Source of the DNA: Ectobacillus sp042610425
GTDB taxonomy: Bacteria > Bacillota > Bacilli > Bacillales > Bacillaceae_G
Length of the DNA stretch: 64,000 nt
Assembly (NCBI RefSeq): GCF_042610425.1
Contig: NZ_JBGJZM010000001.1
Span: 124,001-188,000, forward strand
Direction of reading: 5' to 3'
Under the pieces are notes generated by a model. It was not told where the DNA came from. It did not search any database and saw nothing but the letters and a program-made list of their open reading frames with translations. Shown piece by piece: positions 44,011-52,659 of the stretch. How positions within the stretch are numbered: position 1 is the stretch's first letter; the number at the start of each line of letters is the position of its first letter. A program made the position numbers and the translations under genes.

Positions 44011-44961
44011 ATGGAGGAATTTATCCCATCATTTCATACTGATCAGCCATTATCTGAAGAAGAACAAAACGTGAAAGTCTATGATTTCAAAAAAGCTCTA
44101 CGTCTATCGATTGAGCAAGTTCGTGTGTTAACGAGAATTCATGAAAATTTTGCTTATCAGCTTTCCTCATCCATTTCAGCATTGCTTCGTACGATTGTAC
44201 AAGTGGAAGTCGTTTCCGTTGAGCAGACATTGTACGAGGAATTTATTAACCAATTGCCTACTGTAACGGTTCTAACCATATTTGAAGCGGTTAAGCAAGA
44301 AGTGCGCGTGGTGATGGAAGTGAGCCCGCGCATGGCATTTGCAGCGATTGATCGTTTATTAGGCGGACCAGGAACTATCAATGAACTTGAACATATTAGC
44401 ATAACGCCAATCGAAAAGAATGTGCTCAGACGATTATTTGAAGGCTTTGTACAAAATATTGAAAAGGCATGGAATAGTATCATCCCGATTGAATTTAAAA
44501 TGCTCGATATTGAAACGAATCCGCAGTTCTTACAAATTGCCATTCCAACTGAAACTGTAATTGTAATTGCTTTCGATGTGTTAATCGGAGACATGAAAGA
44601 GCGGATGCATATGTGTATTCCGTATATGTTAATTGAACCATTTATATCGAAGCTATCCTCATACCAGTGGTATGCCAATCGGCAAAAAGCAAAAAATATT
44701 GAAGAAAACGAGCATCTGCAAGAAAAAGTAGAAAATTTAATTGTTCCGTTAACGGTTGAACTTGGCCGTGGAAGCATTACCATTGAAGAATTTCTTGGCT
44801 TAGCAGTTGGTGATGTGATCCAGCTGAATCAACTAACAGATGCTCCGTTACATGTGAGAGTAGGAGAACAAACAAAATTTCTAGCTATGCCGGGAACGAA
44901 AAAAACACGAATGGCAGTTAGAATTGAAAACGTACGAGAAGGAGATGGGGAAAATGGATGA
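44011..44961 (+). CDS. fliM: Flagellar motor switch protein FliM without the N-terminal CheY-binding motif
   Basis: C-ring switch protein of 316 aa. The CheC-like middle domain starts at NVKVYDFKKALRLSIEQVR and includes IDRLLGGPGTINELEHI; the C-terminal SpoA domain contains LIVPLTVELGRGSITIEEFL. Known FliM proteins usually begin with LSQ-EIDALL, the CheY-P docking site. Here the N-terminus is only MEEFIPSFHTDQPLSEEEQ, so this motif is absent. The GGAAGGAG site and ATG 44011 leave no room for a longer start. A TATAAT at 43987-43992 could be a -10 box. The fliN start overlaps its end. Confidence 0.92.
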   Translation: MEEFIPSFHTDQPLSEEEQNVKVYDFKKALRLSIEQVRVLTRIHENFAYQLSSSISALLRTIVQVEVVSVEQTLYEEFINQLPTVTVLTIFEAVKQEVRVVMEVSPRMAFAAIDRLLGGPGTINELEHISITPIEKNVLRRLFEGFVQNIEKAWNSIIPIEFKMLDIETNPQFLQIAIPTETVIVIAFDVLIGDMKERMHMCIPYMLIEPFISKLSSYQWYANRQKAKNIEENEHLQEKVENLIVPLTVELGRGSITIEEFLGLAVGDVIQLNQLTDAPLHVRVGEQTKFLAMPGTKKTRMAVRIENVREGDGENG

Positions 44962-45319
44962 TAACGGAAAGCTATCGCAAGAAGAATTGCAGGCATTATT
45001 AGGTGAAACAGAAGCTCTAAAGAGCAACGATACGTTATCACCGTCCGCTTCAAATAGGAATGAGAAAGAATTCGACCAATTAAATTTACAGCTCTTGAAA
45101 TCTATCCCTCTTGAAATCGTTGTTGAATTGGGTAGAACGAAAAAGAAAATTAATGAAGTGCTCGAATTAACGAACGGTTCTATCGTTGAGCTTGAGAAAA
45201 TAGCTGGAGAGCCGTTAGATGTCTACATTAATAATAAGCTCATTGCAAAAGGTGAAGTTGTAGTCATAGATGAGCATTTTGGGGTTCGAATTACAGAGAT
45301 TTGTAAACCAGTACTCTAA
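44954..45319 (+). CDS. fliN: Flagellar motor switch protein FliN (first copy), with LSQ-type N-terminal motif
   Basis: C-ring protein of 121 aa: one SpoA domain (about 45-118: LLKSIPLEIVVELGRTKKKI, GSIVELEKIAGEPLDVYINN and GEVVVIDEHFGVRITEI). Its N-terminus DDNGKLSQEELQALLGE resembles the CheY-binding LSQDEIDALL seen on B. subtilis FliY and FliM. The frame is open from 44924, but AAGGAG at 44939-44944 sets ATG 44954. It overlaps fliM by 8 nt. A second, different FliN is encoded at 55016. Confidence 0.9.
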   Translation: MDDNGKLSQEELQALLGETEALKSNDTLSPSASNRNEKEFDQLNLQLLKSIPLEIVVELGRTKKKINEVLELTNGSIVELEKIAGEPLDVYINNKLIAKGEVVVIDEHFGVRITEICKPVL

Positions 45320-45325
45320 TACATA

Positions 45326-45362
45326 ACAAAGGGGTGAAGGAGGATCTTCTTCATCCCTTTGT
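45326..45362 (+). terminator. Hairpin after fliN
   Basis: ACAAAGGGGTGAAG (45326-45339) pairs with CTTCATCCCTTTGT (45349-45362), one G-U pair; the T-run is poor. Confidence 0.6.
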
Positions 45363-45425
45363 ATAATATACAAAGATGTTCTTTATTAAGAAAGAAAATT
45401 TGAATGCTCATTTCTTAAATATCAT

Positions 45426-45452
45426 TAAACGATATATAAAATCTGCCGATAC
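45426..45452 (+). promoter_or_regulatory. Sigma-D promoter of fliD
   Basis: TAAA (45426-45429), exactly 15 nt, GCCGATAC (45445-45452): one base from the sigma-D consensus. It lies 52 nt before fliD. Confidence 0.87.
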
Positions 45453-45503
45453 ATGAAAGTAGAGTAGAAGTCCGATAAGTAAAAAAAGAAGGAGTGATTG
45501 AAT

Positions 45504-47078
45504 ATGCTTCCAAGTGATTTAAGAATTACAGGAATGGCGTCTGGTCTAGATACACAAAGTATTGTGACAAAGTTAATGGCTGTAGAACAAATTCCTTTAA
45601 ATAAAATTATGCAAAACAAGCAGTGGACGCAGTGGCAACAAGCTGCTTACCGTGATGTGAATACAAAGCTATTAGATTTTCGAAACTCGTTTCAAAATTT
45701 ACGTCTGCAGTCTACATTCCAAGCTAATAAAATCCAATCGTCAGATACAAGTAAAATCACAGCTACACAAAGCGGTAATCCAAGTCAAACGAATTACAGC
45801 ATTACCGCCGCAACATTATATCAACCTGCCATCCCTTCATCGGTGAAATTTTCATCTGTAGACGCAAGTCTTACCGATACAACAACAGCATTTGGGACGG
45901 GAAAGGGATTCAGCTTTACGCTTACTGATCCCACTACTACTAATAATACTACTATCGTGTTAACAGATACCGATAATATACAGACAGCTTTGTCAAAAAT
46001 TAATGCACAATCCCAAAATACACATGTTACAGCGAGTTACTCAGCGGGGGATAAGGCACTCGTTTTTACGTCTAACCCAGGTTATTCGTCTATTGCAATC
46101 TCGTCTGCTCCTACAAATGTGTTAAATATTGCAAATGGAACGGTAGATTTAAATCAAAGTACAATTGCGGGTGGGAATCAGGGTAAAGCAAGTGTAAATG
46201 GTAGTGCAACAATTAACGGAGTCAACCTTACGCTAACGAGCAATACATTTGCCTTTGATGGCGTGCAGTTTACGTTAAACAGCAACATTACAAGTGGTGC
46301 TGTCAACATTACAAAAACGCCTGATTCAGATGCGATTTTTACTAGTATTAAGACATTTGTAGACAAATATAACGAAATGATTACAACATTTAATGGGAAA
46401 ATAAGTGAAACAAAGAATAAGGACTATCCCCCTTTACTTGATACTCAGAAATCAAGCATGACGGATACACAAATTACGCAGTGGGAAACAGAAGCGAAAA
46501 AGGGCGTATTACAAAATGACTCGATTGTGGGGAAATTGTTAACTTCATTGCGCAAAGCGATTTATAGCACCGTTTCGGATCCAACTGCAGGTACGGTAAA
46601 TAGTAATTTCAACTCACTTGCTAAAATAGGGATAACTACAAGTACGGACTATCATGACAATGGAAAGCTTGTCATTGATGAAGCGAAGTTAAAAGGGCTG
46701 TTGCAGACGAATGCAACAGATGTTCAAACGTTATTTACGAAAACATATGATACTGGTACTGTATCGGATACCACTTTAAATAGCACAAGTAAATTTCAAA
46801 ATAGCGGCGTTGCATGGCGGATTTATGATCAAGTAAATGCGACTTTAAAACAACTCGTAACAAAAGCAGGCGATCCGACCTTACAAATCGGAGGCAGTCT
46901 GTTAGATAAAAGTATTCAAGATATTAATAAGCAAATTACTTCATGGCAAGCAAGCTTAACGCAAAAAGAAAATCAATATTGGGCTAAATTTAATGCGATG
47001 GAACAAGCGATGCAGCAATCTAATAGCCAGAGCAGTTGGTTAACTTCACAACTAGGTACATCACAAAGTGGTAAGTAA
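45504..47078 (+). CDS. fliD: Flagellar filament cap protein FliD
   Basis: Hook-associated protein 2, 524 aa, which forms the filament cap and folds incoming flagellin. N-terminal part LRITGMASGLDTQSIVTKLM and AVEQIPLNKIMQNKQWTQWQ, with the middle rich in Thr, Ser and Asn, and the C-terminal part VDKYNEMITTFNGKISETK, LLDKSIQDINKQITSWQAS and QKENQYWAKFNAMEQAMQQ. A TTG at 45498 is in frame, but AAGGAG is 9 nt from ATG 45504. It is read from the sigma-D promoter upstream. Confidence 0.94.
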   Translation: MLPSDLRITGMASGLDTQSIVTKLMAVEQIPLNKIMQNKQWTQWQQAAYRDVNTKLLDFRNSFQNLRLQSTFQANKIQSSDTSKITATQSGNPSQTNYSITAATLYQPAIPSSVKFSSVDASLTDTTTAFGTGKGFSFTLTDPTTTNNTTIVLTDTDNIQTALSKINAQSQNTHVTASYSAGDKALVFTSNPGYSSIAISSAPTNVLNIANGTVDLNQSTIAGGNQGKASVNGSATINGVNLTLTSNTFAFDGVQFTLNSNITSGAVNITKTPDSDAIFTSIKTFVDKYNEMITTFNGKISETKNKDYPPLLDTQKSSMTDTQITQWETEAKKGVLQNDSIVGKLLTSLRKAIYSTVSDPTAGTVNSNFNSLAKIGITTSTDYHDNGKLVIDEAKLKGLLQTNATDVQTLFTKTYDTGTVSDTTLNSTSKFQNSGVAWRIYDQVNATLKQLVTKAGDPTLQIGGSLLDKSIQDINKQITSWQASLTQKENQYWAKFNAMEQAMQQSNSQSSWLTSQLGTSQSGK

Positions 47079-47080
47079 AC

Positions 47081-47440
47081 ATGATTGAAGAAAAAGAAAA
47101 ACAAATCGAAGTATATTATCAAATTACTTTGCAACTTCTGGATGCCTTAACGAACGGAAGAGAAGACGTTGTTAATTCCTTGCTTAATAAGAGAGAGGAA
47201 GCCATCAAGAAAATGGATGCAATTGATGATACAGAAAAACAGATTGTAATGAATGATACTATACAAGAGCAAATAACAAAGCTATTACGCATGGAAAAAC
47301 AAATTCAAGAAATGCTTTTTCAAGCGATGAAACAACATGAAAAACATATTGTGAGTATTCGTAACGAATCTTTTCTCTTCAAGCATTACGATCAGCCGGT
47401 TATCATTCCAAATGGAGCATTCTACGATAAAAAGAATTGA
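47081..47440 (+). CDS. fliT: FliT-like small helical protein
   Basis: Helical, charged protein of 119 aa (for example IEVYYQITLQLLDALTNG and NSLLNKREEAIKKMDAID). Position directly after fliD and size suggest the FliT family, export chaperones for FliD. Similarity to known FliT is weak by eye. It lies before fliS, whereas the usual order is fliD-fliS-fliT. Only 2 nt separate it from fliD, so it is translated with it. Confidence 0.6.
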   Translation: MIEEKEKQIEVYYQITLQLLDALTNGREDVVNSLLNKREEAIKKMDAIDDTEKQIVMNDTIQEQITKLLRMEKQIQEMLFQAMKQHEKHIVSIRNESFLFKHYDQPVIIPNGAFYDKKN

Positions 47441-47454
47441 AAGAGGGAAGTTAG

Positions 47455-47838
47455 ATGATTAACAAACCGAATCCATATGATGTATATAAACAAAATCAAG
47501 TGGTAACCTCCAGACCGGAAGATTTAACACTTATGTTATATAACGGTGGCGTAAAGTTCTTGCTACAAGCTAAACAAGCGATGCAACAACAAGATTTACC
47601 AAAAGCACACACCTTAATCATACGTGCACAAGACATTATTAATGAGCTGCTCATCACGTTAAATCCCGACTACGAAATTACCAATCAATTAGCTCCGCTT
47701 TATGAATACATGAAAGCAAGATTAGTAGAAGCCAATTTAAAGAAAGACATCACATATGTAGAAGAAGTAGAAGGAATGTTCAAAGAATTAAGAGATACAT
47801 GGTCACAAGCTATGAAAAGTTTATCCGGTAGACAGTAA
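47455..47838 (+). CDS. fliS: Flagellin chaperone FliS
   Basis: Cytosolic chaperone of 127 aa that binds the flagellin C-terminus. Family traits: PYDVYKQNQVVTSRPEDLTL and MLYNGGVKFLLQAKQAM near the start, then RAQDIINELLITLNPDYEI and LAPLYEYMKARLVEANLKKD. The length is normal. It ends the fliD unit; a terminator follows 59 nt later. Confidence 0.93.
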   Translation: MINKPNPYDVYKQNQVVTSRPEDLTLMLYNGGVKFLLQAKQAMQQQDLPKAHTLIIRAQDIINELLITLNPDYEITNQLAPLYEYMKARLVEANLKKDITYVEEVEGMFKELRDTWSQAMKSLSGRQ

Positions 47839-47897
47839 CATCCTTTCGAATAAAGCTTACTTTAAAAATTCACAAAATGTACAAATTTTTTTAATCA

Positions 47898-47932
47898 AGA
47901 AGAATTATTATTAAAATAATTCTTCTTTTTTT
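47898..47932 (+). terminator. Terminator after fliS
   Basis: Perfect 12-bp arms AGAAGAATTATT (47898-47909) and AATAATTCTTCT (47915-47926), then T-run. Confidence 0.88.
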
Positions 47933-48039
47933 TGTATATTTTGATATCCTATTAGAAAAAGAATCTCATTTTATATTTAAATTTAATGTAAAAATCATTA
48001 AATTTGCTTATATTTTTCAATTTTTTCCCTTTATTTTTG

Positions 48040-48071
48040 AAAAATAGAAATATTTTCATTTCTATTTTTCT
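48040..48071. repeat. Perfect hairpin upstream of the flgB operon
   Basis: GAAAAATAGAAAT (48040-48052) and ATTTCTATTTTTC (48059-48071) are perfectly complementary with a 6-nt loop. It ends 5 nt before the -35 box at 48077. No long T-run follows, so it may be an operator or upstream element rather than a terminator. Confidence 0.6.
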
Positions 48072-48076
48072 CAACT

Positions 48077-48106
48077 TGTCGTAATATATTATCGAAATAT
48101 ATTATA
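48077..48106 (+). promoter_or_regulatory. Likely sigma-A promoter of the flgB-sigD operon
   Basis: TTGTCG (48077-48082), 18 nt, TATTAT (48101-48106). The -35 is the same as at motA. It would start the long basal-body operon, with about 50 nt of leader before flgB. Confidence 0.6.
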
Positions 48107-48159
48107 TTAACAGGTTGCTAATGCTGTATATGGTGATTTTTAATAGGCAGGTGAAAAGT

Positions 48160-48543
48160 ATGGTGCAAGTAATGAATATTTTATCTAGTGCATTAGATGC
48201 AGCCTCGATGAGACAGCAGACCATTTCCAACAATATTGCTAATGCAAATACACCAAATTTTCAGCCGGATCAAGTTGTATTTGAAGATATCTTACAGCAA
48301 AAGCTGAGTAATTTCTCTTTTTCAGGTACAGCAACAGATCCAAGGCATATCTCCATTGGTGGCCAAAGCGATACGGTTACACCATCGTTAATGAAACAGC
48401 CCGTAGTTATGAATAATAACGGGAATGGGGTTGATCTCGATTCCGAAATGTCGAAACTTGCTGAAAATTCGATTTGGTATCAGTCCTTAGCCTATGGAGT
48501 AAGTGAGCAATTTAATTTATTAAATATCGCATTAAAAAAGTAG
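48160..48543 (+). CDS. flgB: Flagellar proximal rod protein FlgB
   Basis: Rod protein of 127 aa. It has MNILSSALDAASMRQQTISN and NIANANTPNFQPDQVVFED near the start and the family ending with LDSEMSKLAENSIWYQSLAY. The open frame reaches 48115, but AGGTG at 48150 places the start at ATG 48160. First gene of the long operon that ends with the sigma factor. Confidence 0.92.
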   Translation: MVQVMNILSSALDAASMRQQTISNNIANANTPNFQPDQVVFEDILQQKLSNFSFSGTATDPRHISIGGQSDTVTPSLMKQPVVMNNNGNGVDLDSEMSKLAENSIWYQSLAYGVSEQFNLLNIALKK

Positions 48544-48553
48544 GTGATGTTCT

Positions 48554-48988
48554 ATGTCCATTTTTCAACCTTTATCGATTAGTAGCTCTGCCCTAACTGC
48601 TCAGCGTCTGAAATTAGATACGATTTCATCGAATATTGCTAATGCAAATACAACGCGGGGCCAATTTGTTAATGGGCAGTGGCAGCCGTATCAAAGAAAA
48701 ACGGTGGAGATCGGTACGAAGCAGCCAGCACCCTTCTCACAATATTTACAGCAACAATTAACAGGAGTACAAGTCAATGGTATTGTGGCGGATCAAAGTC
48801 CAGCTCGTCCTGTTTATGATCCGACCAATCCAGATAGCAATGCACAGGGATATGTAATGATGCCAAATGTTGATGTAACGAAGGAAATGGTGGATTTAAC
48901 AGCTACATCCCGTGATTATGAGGCAAATGTTACAGCATTTAATGCCGGAAAAGCGATGCTTCTGAAAGCTCTTGAAATCGGAAAATAG
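48554..48988 (+). CDS. flgC: Flagellar proximal rod protein FlgC
   Basis: Rod protein of 144 aa: LSISSSALTAQRLKLDTISS with NIANANTTRGQFVNGQ, and the C-terminal motif YVMMPNVDVTKEMVDLTATS. It follows flgB by 10 nt, as in all Bacillus fla operons. Confidence 0.94.
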   Translation: MSIFQPLSISSSALTAQRLKLDTISSNIANANTTRGQFVNGQWQPYQRKTVEIGTKQPAPFSQYLQQQLTGVQVNGIVADQSPARPVYDPTNPDSNAQGYVMMPNVDVTKEMVDLTATSRDYEANVTAFNAGKAMLLKALEIGK

Positions 48989-49002
48989 GGTGGGATTGAA
49001 AG

Positions 49003-49293
49003 ATGAATGTAACAGGAATACAGCCAAATGCAGCATGGATGAATATATCAGGTACGCAGCAGACCAGTGGAACTTCCTCGTTTGGAGATGTTTTGAATCA
49101 ATACATACAACAAGCAGATAGCTCGATTAAAGATGCTGATAATCAAGCGCTTCTTGTGGCAAGCGGTAAATCAACAAATTTGCAGGATATGACTATTGCT
49201 TCTCAAAAAGCAAGCATTGCGATGCAGTTAACAGTTCAAGTTCGTGACAAGATGCTTGAAGCCTATCAAGAAATGATGAGATTGCAAGTATAA
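49003..49293 (+). CDS. fliE: Flagellar hook-basal body protein FliE
   Basis: MS ring-rod junction protein of 96 aa. The family core is SFGDVLNQYIQQADSSIKDA and the end AMQLTVQVRDKMLEAYQEMM, which joins the rod to FliF. Spacing to flgC is 14 nt. Confidence 0.93.
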   Translation: MNVTGIQPNAAWMNISGTQQTSGTSSFGDVLNQYIQQADSSIKDADNQALLVASGKSTNLQDMTIASQKASIAMQLTVQVRDKMLEAYQEMMRLQV

Positions 49294-49322
49294 CGGTAAT
49301 TTTGAAAAGCGGTGGGATAATA

Positions 49323-50897
49323 ATGAAGGAACGAATAATCGAATTAGGCAAGAATATGAAGCAATCTTGGAATTCGGTTAGCAAACGAAATAAAATTTTG
49401 TTTACTAGTTTATTTTTTGCTCTCATTATCGGATTATCTTTATTCATATACTTTGTCTCAACTCCGAAATATGTTCAGCTTTATACGAATGAACTAAGCC
49501 AAAAAGAAGTGGGCGATATTAAAGCAGAGTTGGATAAAGAAGGATATACAAAATATAAACTAGATAAACAGGGAACGGTTTTACTCGTTCCACAACAGGA
49601 TGCACCGAACTTGCTCGTATCTTTGGCTTCGAAAGGATTGCCGAAAACGGGTGCTATTAGTTTTTCAGATATGACGAAGGGATTAAACTTTGGAGCGACC
49701 GATCGCCAGTTGAATGCAATGGAACGTGAAGCACTTCAAGGGCAAATTGCTGATTTATTAAAACATGTTGAGGGAGTAAAGGATGCACAAGTTGTGCTAA
49801 CCTTGCCACAACAAAGCTTGTTTGTTCGTTCGGATCAAAAGGAACAAGCATCTGCTTCTGTTTTAATTAATGTAGCACCAGGTACTACGCTTGAATCCAA
49901 GCAAATTCAAGCTATGTATCTCTTAGTTTCTAAAAGTATACCGAATCTTCCGAAAGAAAATATCGTTATGACAGATCAATATGGTCAAGGTCTTGCAAAT
50001 GCTTCCAGTACGGATGATGGATCTGTAAATATGGATCAATTTCAACAACAACGAAACATTCAGCAAACGGTAGAAAAAGATATGCAACAACGCTTGCAGC
50101 AAATGCTAGGCATGTTGATGGGACAAGACAAAGTGATTATACAGCCCTTTGTTAAGTTAAACTTTGATAAAGTAACGGAAAAACAAAATCTTGTAGAACC
50201 TGTGAATAAAGATACAAATGAAGGAATTGCTATTAGCGCTGAGAAAATTTCAAAAACGTATACCGGAAATTCACAACCGAATGGTACGAATGCTAATGGA
50301 CAAATGGATACAACGAACTATCCAGCAGCAGGAAATACGCAAAATAATAAATCAGAAGATATCGAGAATCGCTTTAACTATGAAGTGAATCGGATTTCAC
50401 GGGATATTGTACAAAGCCCATACAAAATAGATGACTTAACAATCAATATAGCGGTGGAACCACCAGATCCTAAGGATCCAGCATCTCTTACTGATCAAAC
50501 GAAATCAGATATTCAAAATGTTCTTTCGAATGTTGTGAAATCAGCATTAGCAGATAAAAATTTATCTAGCCAAGATATCGCAACGCGTATTGTTGTATTC
50601 CCAAAAGAATTTACAGGAAAACCAAAGACAGCTACAACGGCTTCTACGGCATTACCATGGTGGGTTTATGCTGTATCTGGCTTGGCAGTATTGTTACTCG
50701 TTACAGTAGTATTCTTAATGCTACGCTCTAGAAGTGCAAAAAGAAAAGCAATCAATGAAATCGTACCCGAATTACCGATTAAAACTGAAGCAGTAATTGA
50801 TGAGAATGCCCTTATTAAGAAGCAGGTCGAAGATATGGTTCAACAGCAACCGAAGGAAATTGCAGGATTACTGCGTACTTGGCTTATTAAGGAATAA
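49323..50897 (+). CDS. fliF: Flagellar MS-ring protein FliF
   Basis: Membrane ring of the basal body, 524 aa. First membrane helix about 25-45 (ILFTSLFFALIIGLSLFIYF), periplasmic-side ring domains with YVQLYTNELSQKEVGDIKAE and the YscJ-type region LNAMEREALQGQIADLLKHV, second helix about 442-466 (PWWVYAVSGLAVLLLVTVVF) and a short C-terminal FliG-binding tail (VEDMVQQQPKEIAGLLRTWL). An open frame goes up to 49302; ATG 49323 has the GGTGGGA site. Confidence 0.94.
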   Translation: MKERIIELGKNMKQSWNSVSKRNKILFTSLFFALIIGLSLFIYFVSTPKYVQLYTNELSQKEVGDIKAELDKEGYTKYKLDKQGTVLLVPQQDAPNLLVSLASKGLPKTGAISFSDMTKGLNFGATDRQLNAMEREALQGQIADLLKHVEGVKDAQVVLTLPQQSLFVRSDQKEQASASVLINVAPGTTLESKQIQAMYLLVSKSIPNLPKENIVMTDQYGQGLANASSTDDGSVNMDQFQQQRNIQQTVEKDMQQRLQQMLGMLMGQDKVIIQPFVKLNFDKVTEKQNLVEPVNKDTNEGIAISAEKISKTYTGNSQPNGTNANGQMDTTNYPAAGNTQNNKSEDIENRFNYEVNRISRDIVQSPYKIDDLTINIAVEPPDPKDPASLTDQTKSDIQNVLSNVVKSALADKNLSSQDIATRIVVFPKEFTGKPKTATTASTALPWWVYAVSGLAVLLLVTVVFLMLRSRSAKRKAINEIVPELPIKTEAVIDENALIKKQVEDMVQQQPKEIAGLLRTWLIKE

Positions 50898-50915
50898 CGG
50901 GAAGGGGGTGTTAAG

Positions 50916-51917
50916 ATGGTGAAATATACAAATTTACAAAAAATAGCTATCTTACTTCTTTCAGTCAGTCCAAGTGCTTCTGCCGAAATTATGAAGCATT
51001 TACATGAAGATGAAATTGAAAGTATAACGAAGGAAATTACGAATTTACGGATGGTTTCCTCGGAGATAAAACAGCAGGTGATGCGGGAATTTCATGAATT
51101 GGCTATTGCCAACAATGTAGCATCCTATGGGGGTATGCAGGCTGCCAAAGACTTACTTCAACAATCCCTTGGCTCAGAAAAGGCGTCCGTATTCTTGCGT
51201 CGCTTGAAGACTCAATCAGGAGATAAGCCGTTTCAGTTTGTGGACCGTGCAGAATCTGTACAAATATTAAACTTATTGCAACATGAAAGCGCACAAACAA
51301 TTGCTCTTGTTCTATCCTATCTCGATTCAGAAAAGGCATCGACTATATTGTCTGCTTTTTCACCAGAAAAACAGATTGATATAGCGAAACGGATTGCTAT
51401 TATGGATACAGCTTCACCGGATATGATCCATCAAGTAGAGCAAGTTTTAAAAGAACGATTATCTGCGACAAGCACACATAAACAAGTGTCGAAAAATGGA
51501 ATCGAATCGATCGTAAACATTTTAAACGGAGTAGACAGAAGTACAGAAAAAAATATACTCGATACACTTGAGTCTACGGATCCGCATCTAGCGGAAGAAA
51601 TTAAACAAAGAATGTTTGTATTTGATGATATTGCATATCTAGACAATCGTTCGGTTCAGCGTATTCTGGTCGATGTGGCGAACGAGGATTTACAACTTGC
51701 ATTGCGTTCTACAACGCAAACGATGAAAAATGCGATTTATCGCAATATTTCCAAGCGTCGGCAGGATCTATTGGAAGAAGAAATCGCTGCAAACGAATCT
51801 GTTCTCATGAAGGATGTAGAAGAGGCACAGAAACGGATTGTCACAATGGTTCGAAAGTTAGAAGCAGACGGCATCATTATTATCTCTCGAAATGGGGGAG
51901 ACAATCTTGTCATCTAA
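50916..51917 (+). CDS. fliG: Flagellar motor switch protein FliG
   Basis: C-ring protein of 333 aa that meets MotA and generates torque. N-domain LQKIAILLLSVSPSASAEIM, middle domain with QTIALVLSYLDSEKASTILS, in which the usual EHPQ reads ESAQ, and C-domain FDDIAYLDNRSVQRILVDVA with the charged torque helix. It ends EEAQKRIVTMVRKLEADGII. The fliH start overlaps its end by 11 nt. Confidence 0.94.
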   Translation: MVKYTNLQKIAILLLSVSPSASAEIMKHLHEDEIESITKEITNLRMVSSEIKQQVMREFHELAIANNVASYGGMQAAKDLLQQSLGSEKASVFLRRLKTQSGDKPFQFVDRAESVQILNLLQHESAQTIALVLSYLDSEKASTILSAFSPEKQIDIAKRIAIMDTASPDMIHQVEQVLKERLSATSTHKQVSKNGIESIVNILNGVDRSTEKNILDTLESTDPHLAEEIKQRMFVFDDIAYLDNRSVQRILVDVANEDLQLALRSTTQTMKNAIYRNISKRRQDLLEEEIAANESVLMKDVEEAQKRIVTMVRKLEADGIIIISRNGGDNLVI

Positions 51918-52659
51918 ACTTGTAAAAGCGGCTAAGGTGATAAAAAAAGAAGAACGAAAAATATTAACTATGGCTACTCCCTCTCTTCCTCCGATTGAAC
52001 AAATTGAGGAAAAGGCTACGGATCCTTTTCTTCAGGAGAGAGAAATGATGCTAGCAGATGTAGAAGTAGAAATAGAACAAAGACGAAATCAAGCAGAGAC
52101 AGAACTGCAAGAGTGGCGTAACAAAGAGGAAGAACAGTTCCATATTTCTCTGAAACGCATGGAACAGGAAGCTTATCAAAATGGCTATACCACTGGAATG
52201 GAAGAGGGACAAAAGCAGTTTGAGGACAAGATCGCGCAAGCTTCTTCCATTTTACAACAGGCATACGAGGAAAAGGAAAAGCTAATAAAGGAAGCAGAAC
52301 CATTTGTTCTTTCCCTTACAATTGAAATAGCCAAGAAAATTATGCAGCAAGAGCTTAGTCAAAACGAAGAGGCACTTATTCACATGATTCGTCAAACGTT
52401 ACTTACAATCCATGATGCTTCTTTCATTTCCATTGGCGTTGCGCCAAAAGACTTCGATTTTGTACAAAAACAAAGGCAACAACTCGTAGCTGTAATGGAT
52501 GGACAAGTGGAAGTGAAGGTATTCCCTGACTATAGTATTTCAGATGGTGGGTGCCGCATCCTTACTCCATATGGCAGTATTGATGCAAGAATTGATGTGC
52601 AACTAGAGGAAATAAAAAAGGCTCTTCTTTCTTGTAGGCAGGTGGATTTAGATGAGTAA
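51907..52659 (+). CDS. fliH: Flagellar export ATPase regulator FliH
   Basis: Regulatory arm of the FliI ATPase, 250 aa. The middle is a long charged coiled coil (QRRNQAETELQEWRNKEEEQ), followed by the FliH/YscL domain with EPFVLSLTIEIAKKIMQQEL and VKVFPDYSISDGGCRILTPY. The frame is open from 51892, but GGGGGAG sets TTG 51907 as start, giving (M)SSKLVKAAKV like B. subtilis FliH. It overlaps fliG and fliI. Confidence 0.88.
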   Translation: MSSKLVKAAKVIKKEERKILTMATPSLPPIEQIEEKATDPFLQEREMMLADVEVEIEQRRNQAETELQEWRNKEEEQFHISLKRMEQEAYQNGYTTGMEEGQKQFEDKIAQASSILQQAYEEKEKLIKEAEPFVLSLTIEIAKKIMQQELSQNEEALIHMIRQTLLTIHDASFISIGVAPKDFDFVQKQRQQLVAVMDGQVEVKVFPDYSISDGGCRILTPYGSIDARIDVQLEEIKKALLSCRQVDLDE

